From positions 1-9,284 of the forward strand of contig CAZXQZ010000178.1 in the NCBI GenBank assembly GCA_964642445.1: a stretch of DNA of 9,284 bases, given 5' to 3'. This DNA comes from SSC4 sp964642445 (GTDB taxonomy: Bacteria > Chloroflexota > Anaerolineae > SSC4 > Amarolineaceae). Numbering within the stretch: position 1 is the stretch's first letter; the number at the start of each line of letters is the position of its first letter. The notes below the pieces were generated by a model, which saw only the letters and a program-made list of their open reading frames with translations, searched no databases and was not told the origin of the DNA. The position numbers were made by a program, and so were the translations under genes. Shown piece by piece: positions 5,903-9,284 of this stretch.

Positions 5903-6502
5903 TCAAACCACGTGATTGACCCGGATGAGCCGAAACTCGCCGCGGTCCTTCAGATATTCCAGTTCGGTTACACCCGCAAAGTCGATGCGAAAACGGTAAC
6001 GCTGAAATACTTCAAGTCCCAGGATATTGCAGAGGAACAGCCGGATATAACCTTCGTGCGAGAAGATGGCCACGTTTTCATCGTCCGTGATGAGGTCAGC
6101 CAGAAGGCTGTCCTGGCGACGTTTGACGTCGGCGCCGCTTTCACCGCCGGGAAACGTGAAGTCCTGGTTCATCTGTCGCAAATGGGCGTAGGTTTCAGGG
6201 TAACGTTCGCGGAAAACGTGCTCATCGAGCTGTTCAACCACCCCGTTGTCGATTTCATTCACCCGCTGATCGGTGCGGGGGACGAGGTTGAGTCTTTGCG
6301 CAGCCGGCATGGCCGTTTGCAGCGTCCGCCTGTATTGGCTGACGATGATGCTTTGGATGCCCTTGTCGCTCAAATACCCGCCAAGTGCTTCTGCTTGGGC
6401 AATGCCGTTGTGCGAGAGGGGGTAATCCTGGTGGTTTAGTTCCGGGTTGAAGGAATCTTTGGTCGTATCTCGTTCTCCGTGGCGAATGAGATAAATGATC
6501 AC
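5903..6502 (-). CDS. Histidine phosphatase superfamily protein (phosphoglycerate mutase-like)
   Basis: A 199-residue protein with the branch-1 histidine phosphatase landmarks. IIYLIRHGE (residues 2-10) carries the phospho-accepting His8 and Arg7; SQYRRTLQTA (55-64) carries the phosphate-pocket arginine; an acidic residue is offered at Glu83 or Glu90; and FSHEGYIR (147-154) carries the second catalytic His149. The family contains phosphoglycerate mutases, cobalamin/alpha-ribazole phosphatases and many small-molecule or protein phosphatases, so the substrate cannot be named. It has no signal peptide and is likely cytoplasmic. The start is GTG 6502, with AGGAG 5 nt upstream, rather than the farther upstream start at 6532. 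It lies 120 nt after the cyclase stop on the same strand and may share its transcript. Confidence 0.88.
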   Translation of the reverse strand: MIIYLIRHGERDTTKDSFNPELNHQDYPLSHNGIAQAEALGGYLSDKGIQSIIVSQYRRTLQTAMPAAQRLNLVPRTDQRVNEIDNGVVEQLDEHVFRERYPETYAHLRQMNQDFTFPGGESGADVKRRQDSLLADLITDDENVAIFSHEGYIRLFLCNILGLEVFQRYRFRIDFAGVTELEYLKDRGEFRLIRVNHVV

Positions 6503-6568
6503 GGTTTCTCCTACCCAGGCCGTACAGCCCATTAAGTGCGCGGCAGTCTGATCTCCGGAGCGTGGTCA

Positions 6569-6618
6569 CGCCCCGGTTCGGCAACGCAGGTAAACCATGC
6601 CGTTGGCAAAACGGGGCG
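6569..6618 (-). other. Long-loop inverted repeat between cyclase and phosphatase genes
   Basis: CGCCCCG (6569-6575) and CGGGGCG (6612-6618) are 7-bp complementary arms with a 36-nt loop, just after the cyclase stop on the minus strand. It might form an mRNA processing or partial termination structure, but the loop is long and there is no T-run. Confidence 0.22.
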
Positions 6619-6622
6619 CGCC

Positions 6623-7417
6623 TCACGTCTCGATGGGCACGGTCGCCGGCACGACATGGACGGTGAAGGGCTGTGCCTTTCCCTTCAAATTGAGCTGGCG
6701 GACTTCGAGTCCGGCAGGGTCGAAGCCGGATCGTTGCACGGCGTCTTCGCTGATCAGGACTTCACCCGCGCCGGCTGCCGAAGCCAGGCGGGCGGTCGTG
6801 TTGACCGCATCGCCCACGGCGGCGATGTCGCGCTCCACACCCAAGGTGCCTTCGATCGTACCGACGAAGGCAATGCCCGCATGGACGCCCGCGCCGACGG
6901 GGAGGTGGGCCTTTTTGGCGACCTCGGCAACCAGCGTCCGGGCGGCCTCGATAGCTTTGCTGGCATAGTGGGCGCCGGCCATTCCGGGCATAAACAACCC
7001 GACGACCTGGTCCCCCACCAGACGGTCGACAAAGGCGTCCTCGTCGATCAGCACACGGGTTGCGGTCGCATAAAAGGCATCGATTCTGCGCTTGAACTCC
7101 AGCGGCGGCATCTTCTCGGCCAGTGCGGTAGAGCCGCGCAGGTCGGCAAAGAGCAGGGCCAGTTCCACCTCCGCACCGCCGGGGTACTTCTCGGTCGCGG
7201 CTTCGCAGACGGCACAGAAGTTCGGGTTCTTGGACGACGGCCGGATGCCGATCAGCCGCACAAGCGGGGCGCCGAAGCCATGGAACGGCGCGAGACATAG
7301 TTTGCACCGGGGACCGTGCGGGATGTGGGCGAGCACTTTGCGCTTCCGGTGAGTGGGCAGGGGCGGGTTACCCGTCCACATTGCGCGCCAGAGCGCCTCG
7401 TTGTCGTTGCCTGGCAT
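6623..7417 (-). CDS. Class III adenylate/guanylate cyclase with N-terminal four-cysteine module
   Basis: A 264-residue protein. Residues 38-71 hold Cys38-x2-Cys41 and Cys68-x2-Cys71 around GFGAPL and NPNFC, a likely metal-binding module. Residues about 84-250 are a class III cyclase homology domain: LLFADLRGST has metal-binding Asp92; VDRLVGDQVVGLF has the second metal Asp136; VGDAVNTTAR has the base-selecting Asp203, transition-state Asn206 and Arg210. The lysine usual four residues before Asp136 is Arg132, which may alter base recognition or activity. The Asp at 203 is the adenylyl-type residue, so cAMP is the likelier product if active. No transmembrane helix is present. ATG 7417 follows an excellent AAGGAGGTGACC ribosome binding site. 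The promoter is at 7568-7595; the histidine phosphatase lies downstream. Confidence 0.85.
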   Translation of the reverse strand: MPGNDNEALWRAMWTGNPPLPTHRKRKVLAHIPHGPRCKLCLAPFHGFGAPLVRLIGIRPSSKNPNFCAVCEAATEKYPGGAEVELALLFADLRGSTALAEKMPPLEFKRRIDAFYATATRVLIDEDAFVDRLVGDQVVGLFMPGMAGAHYASKAIEAARTLVAEVAKKAHLPVGAGVHAGIAFVGTIEGTLGVERDIAAVGDAVNTTARLASAAGAGEVLISEDAVQRSGFDPAGLEVRQLNLKGKAQPFTVHVVPATVPIET

Positions 7418-7509
7418 GGTCACCTCCTTGCTGCAAACATTGGCCGACATGCCACCAGGAACTCGAAATGGTCTGCGCGGGGAACCTCCAGTCAACTCCC
7501 GAATCAACG

Positions 7510-7530
7510 CAACCCGCGGGGCGCGGGTTG
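7510..7530 (-). other. Cyclase leader hairpin 2
   Basis: CAACCCGCG (7510-7518) and CGCGGGTTG (7522-7530) are perfect 9-bp arms around GGG. In the cyclase direction it lies within the predicted 5' leader, about 90 nt before the start codon. Confidence 0.6.
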
Positions 7531-7536
7531 GGGGTT

Positions 7537-7556
7537 ACCGGGCCGTCCGGCCCGGT
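7537..7556 (-). other. Cyclase leader hairpin 1
   Basis: ACCGGGCCG (7537-7545) and CGGCCCGGT (7548-7556) are perfect 9-bp arms with a 2-nt loop. It lies at the very start of the predicted cyclase transcript (start near 7560), 6 nt from hairpin 2. As DNA it could also be an operator or an extruding palindrome. Confidence 0.6.
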
Positions 7557-7567
7557 TAACTGTGCCA

Positions 7568-7595
7568 AGTATACTCCGAATGATAAGATCGTCAA
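7568..7595 (-). promoter_or_regulatory. Sigma70-type promoter of the cyclase gene
   Basis: On the minus strand, TTGACG (7595-7590), a 16-nt spacer, then TATACT (7573-7568). The predicted transcription start is near 7560, giving a leader of about 143 nt. Confidence 0.6.
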
Positions 7596-7621
7596 GCCCT
7601 GGGAAATTGGCCGTCATGCAG

Positions 7622-7642
7622 CGCAGGTTTCTCTGACCTGCG
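7622..7642. promoter_or_regulatory. Inverted repeat between divergent promoters
   Basis: CGCAGGT (7622-7628) and ACCTGCG (7636-7642) are perfect 7-bp arms with a 7-nt centre. The site sits between the minus-strand -35 (7590-7595) and the plus-strand -35 (7680-7685), a suitable place for a shared regulator. The regulator is unknown. Confidence 0.35.
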
Positions 7643-7679
7643 TGGGACCGGTCGTGCAGCCGGCGTGGCCGCTTCCTGT

Positions 7680-7708
7680 TTGACCGGCCATTCAAACCGT
7701 GCTAAACT
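7680..7708 (+). promoter_or_regulatory. Sigma70-type promoter of the ABC exporter gene
   Basis: TTGACC (7680-7685), a 17-nt spacer, then TAAACT (7703-7708). The predicted start is near 7715, leaving a leader of about 137 nt before ATG 7852. Confidence 0.6.
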
Positions 7709-7742
7709 GGTGCTCCGTTGAGTTGGATGGTGCCATCAGCCT

Positions 7743-7805
7743 GCGCTCGACCAGCGACAGGACCGGTGCAAGTCTAACCTGACAGGGCAGCGGGTTGACG
7801 AGCGC
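7743..7805 (+). other. Long-range stem in the exporter leader
   Basis: GCGCTCG (7743-7749) and CGAGCGC (7799-7805) are perfect 7-bp complements enclosing 49 nt. The right arm overlaps the left arm of the terminator-like hairpin by 2 nt, a layout compatible with a closing stem of a regulatory leader. I do not recognise a known riboswitch class. Confidence 0.35.
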
Positions 7806-7830
7806 GGCGGGCGATTGATACGCCCGTCGC
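7804..7830 (+). terminator. Terminator-like attenuator hairpin ahead of the ABC exporter
   Basis: GCGGCGGGCG (7804-7813) pairs with CGCCCGTCGC (7821-7830), ten pairs with one G-U wobble, around the 7-nt loop ATTGATA. It is followed by a T-rich stretch (TTTGTTT, 7833-7839) and then directly by the gene's ribosome binding site (GGAG, 7840-7843). The position suggests premature termination or translational occlusion. Confidence 0.45.
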
Positions 7831-7851
7831 GATTTGTTTGGAGCATCTGCG

Positions 7852-9284
7852 ATGGCGCGTTTGGCGATCTACGGACGGTTGGTGCGTTACCTGCGACCCT
7901 ATTGGCCGCAGATGATCCTGGCCTACACCGCGATGTTGTTCGCGACGCTGCTCAACCTGTTGATCCCGCAGGTGCTGCGGGGCGCGGTCGACCAGGGTCT
8001 GCAACAGGACGACCCCGCAGCGCTGATCACAGCCGCCGGTGTGATCCTGGCGGTGGCCGTGGTGCGCGCCGTGGCCGGCTTTGGGCAGCTGTACTTTGGC
8101 GAGTGGCTCTCCTTCCGCGCCGCCTACGATCTGCGCAACGACTTCTACACCAGCCTGCAGCGCCTGCCCTTTGCCTTCCACGACCAGGCCCACACCGGCG
8201 ATCTGATGAGCCGCGCCACCGGAGACATCACCGAGACCGAACGTTTCATCGGCACCGGTCTGATGGAGCTGACGGCAACGCTGCTTCTGCTGGTGGGCGT
8301 GGTGGTGGCGATGCTGGTGATGGACGTGCGCCTGGCGCTGGTGGCCCTGATCCCGCTGCCGGTCCTGCTGGTCGCGGTCATTCGTTTCGGCATGACCGTG
8401 CGGCCGCGGTCGCGTGACGTGCAGGACCAGCTGGGCGTGCTCTCGACGACGATGCAGGAGAGCCTGACCGGCATCGGTGTGGTCAAGGCCTTCGCCCGCG
8501 AACCCTACGAATTCGAGAAGTTCGACCGCGACAACAGCATCTGGTTCCGCCTGCGCGAAGGGCTGATCCGGCTGTGGGGCAACAACTGGCCCTTTTTCAC
8601 CTTCCTGATCGCCCTGAGCAATTTCCTGCTGCTCCTCTTCGGCGGGCCGATGGTGCTGGAGGGTACGATCACCGTCGGCGTGCTGTTTGCGATGATCTCC
8701 TACGTGCTGATGCTGAACGGGCCGACGCAGCGGCTGGGCTTCCTGGTCAACGCGGCGGCCACCGCCGATGCCAGCGCCAGCCGTGTCTTCGAGATCATGG
8801 ACACCCCAGTCACCGTGGCGGAAAAACCGGACGCGCGGGCCCTGGAACAGCCAGCCGGGCACGTGGTGTTCGACCAGGTCAGCTTCGGCTACCAGGCCGG
8901 CCTCCACGTGCTGCAAAACATCAGCTTCGACGCCCAACCCGGCCAGGTGATCGCCCTGATGGGCCCCACCGGCGCGGGCAAATCATCGATCATCAACCTG
9001 ATCCCGCGTTTTTACGACCCGACGGCGGGCCGGGTCCTGGTCGATGGGCTGGACGTGCGCGACGTGGGCCTGGACGACCTGCGTGGCATGATTGGCATCG
9101 TCCTGCAGGAGCCCTTCCTCTTCAGCGCCACCATCGCCGAGAACATCGCCTACGGCCGGCCGGACGCCGGCCGCGAGCAAATCGAGCAGGCGGCGCAGGC
9201 GGCCAATGCGCATGACTTCATCGCCGGCTTCCCCGACGGCTACGAAACCTGGGTGGGTGAACGCGGCGTCACCCTGAGCGGTGG
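7852..9284 (+). CDS. ABC exporter, fused transmembrane and ATPase domains (3' end beyond window)
   Basis: 477 complete codons; the gene runs off the right edge. Residues about 15-300 are a type-I exporter membrane domain with helices near 20-42, 58-80, 137-157, 160-178 and two more between about 245 and 300. The intracellular loop motifs HDQAHTGDLMSRATGDI (110-126) and ESLTGIGVVKAFARE (203-217) are hallmark sequences of the family. The ATPase domain starts near residue 345: Walker A GPTGAGKS at 371-378, Q-loop Gln419 in LQEPFLF, and the signature LSGG at 475, cut by the window end. Walker B and the H-loop lie outside. The protein is MsbA/LmrA/BmrA-like, in the multidrug or lipid exporter group; the substrate is unknown, and a half-transporter partner may follow. 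ATG 7852 has GGAG 8 nt upstream. Confidence 0.93.
   Translation, partial: MARLAIYGRLVRYLRPYWPQMILAYTAMLFATLLNLLIPQVLRGAVDQGLQQDDPAALITAAGVILAVAVVRAVAGFGQLYFGEWLSFRAAYDLRNDFYTSLQRLPFAFHDQAHTGDLMSRATGDITETERFIGTGLMELTATLLLLVGVVVAMLVMDVRLALVALIPLPVLLVAVIRFGMTVRPRSRDVQDQLGVLSTTMQESLTGIGVVKAFAREPYEFEKFDRDNSIWFRLREGLIRLWGNNWPFFTFLIALSNFLLLLFGGPMVLEGTITVGVLFAMISYVLMLNGPTQRLGFLVNAAATADASASRVFEIMDTPVTVAEKPDARALEQPAGHVVFDQVSFGYQAGLHVLQNISFDAQPGQVIALMGPTGAGKSSIINLIPRFYDPTAGRVLVDGLDVRDVGLDDLRGMIGIVLQEPFLFSATIAENIAYGRPDAGREQIEQAAQAANAHDFIAGFPDGYETWVGERGVTLSG

Larger units (their letters stand above)
7418..7851. promoter_or_regulatory. 434-nt divergent control region between cyclase and ABC exporter
   Basis: No gene is seen. 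The region holds, from left to right, the cyclase leader with two GC hairpins, the minus-strand promoter, a central inverted repeat (7622-7642), the plus-strand promoter, and a structured exporter leader ending in a terminator-like hairpin. Listed separately below. Confidence 0.6.

Noticed and set aside
5792..6439. 215-codon plus-strand ORF opposite the histidine phosphatase
   Set aside because: The minus strand carries the complete RHGE and SHEG catalytic motifs with a good start site; the plus frame has no family features.
6536..7300. 254-codon plus-strand ORF opposite the cyclase
   Set aside because: The minus strand encodes all class III cyclase catalytic residues after an ideal ribosome binding site; the plus frame is its shadow.
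7773..7800. Cobalamin riboswitch
   Set aside because: Only GGTGCAAGTC resembles the core; the conserved GGGAA-like and GCCACTG-like elements were not found. Kept only as a search suggestion.
7774..8937. 387-codon minus-strand ORF opposite the ABC exporter
   Set aside because: Its composition is extreme in His and Gln with no recognisable motif; it is an antisense shadow of a clear ABC exporter.

Overview
The window looks like a chromosomal accessory stretch of a GC-rich, free-living bacterium. The protein styles (the C-terminal TPR part of a large ATPase regulator, a MazF/PemK operon whose antitoxin ends in an acidic WDNP..YDDL tail, a Cys-motif class III cyclase, a membrane GH67-like protein) resemble Chloroflexota (Caldilineae/Anaerolineae-type) genomes. 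That placement is an inference from protein style; there is no rRNA or marker gene here.

Left part (1-1426) is a worn, repeat-rich zone. An inverted structure of TCGTAC/TCGTAA-type hexamers (1-195) precedes a small minus-strand YdhR-like/dimeric alpha-beta barrel ORF that seems to lack its first beta strand. A MITE-like element with a very long internal hairpin follows (542-699), then a C-terminal remnant of a large ATPase/TPR regulator (812-1426, minus).

Centre-left (1407-2431) is a compact plus-strand operon behind a strong sigma70-type promoter: a DUF3467-like protein, a short antitoxin, and a MazF/PemK-family toxin, with gaps of 2 nt and then a 14-nt overlap. A perfect 17-bp palindrome of GntR/FadR type lies inside the antitoxin gene and overlaps an internal ATG.

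Centre (2483-5716) is the largest gene, with its own near-consensus promoter. It encodes a 1041-residue protein with an N-terminal membrane anchor, an extracytoplasmic GH67 (alpha-glucuronidase)-like domain that keeps the three expected catalytic acidic residues, and a C-terminal block of about seven membrane helices. This architecture is the most notable item in the window. A minus-strand remnant of an antibiotic-biosynthesis-monooxygenase-like gene ends exactly at its stop codon, suggesting a recombination junction.

Right part: two minus-strand genes, a histidine phosphatase (5903-6502) downstream of a class III nucleotidyl cyclase with an N-terminal four-cysteine module (6623-7417). Divergent from the cyclase is an ABC exporter (7852 to window end, truncated at the LSGG signature). 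The 434-nt divergent region holds back-to-back promoters, two GC-rich hairpins in the cyclase leader, and a terminator-like hairpin just before the exporter's ribosome binding site, which suggests attenuation.
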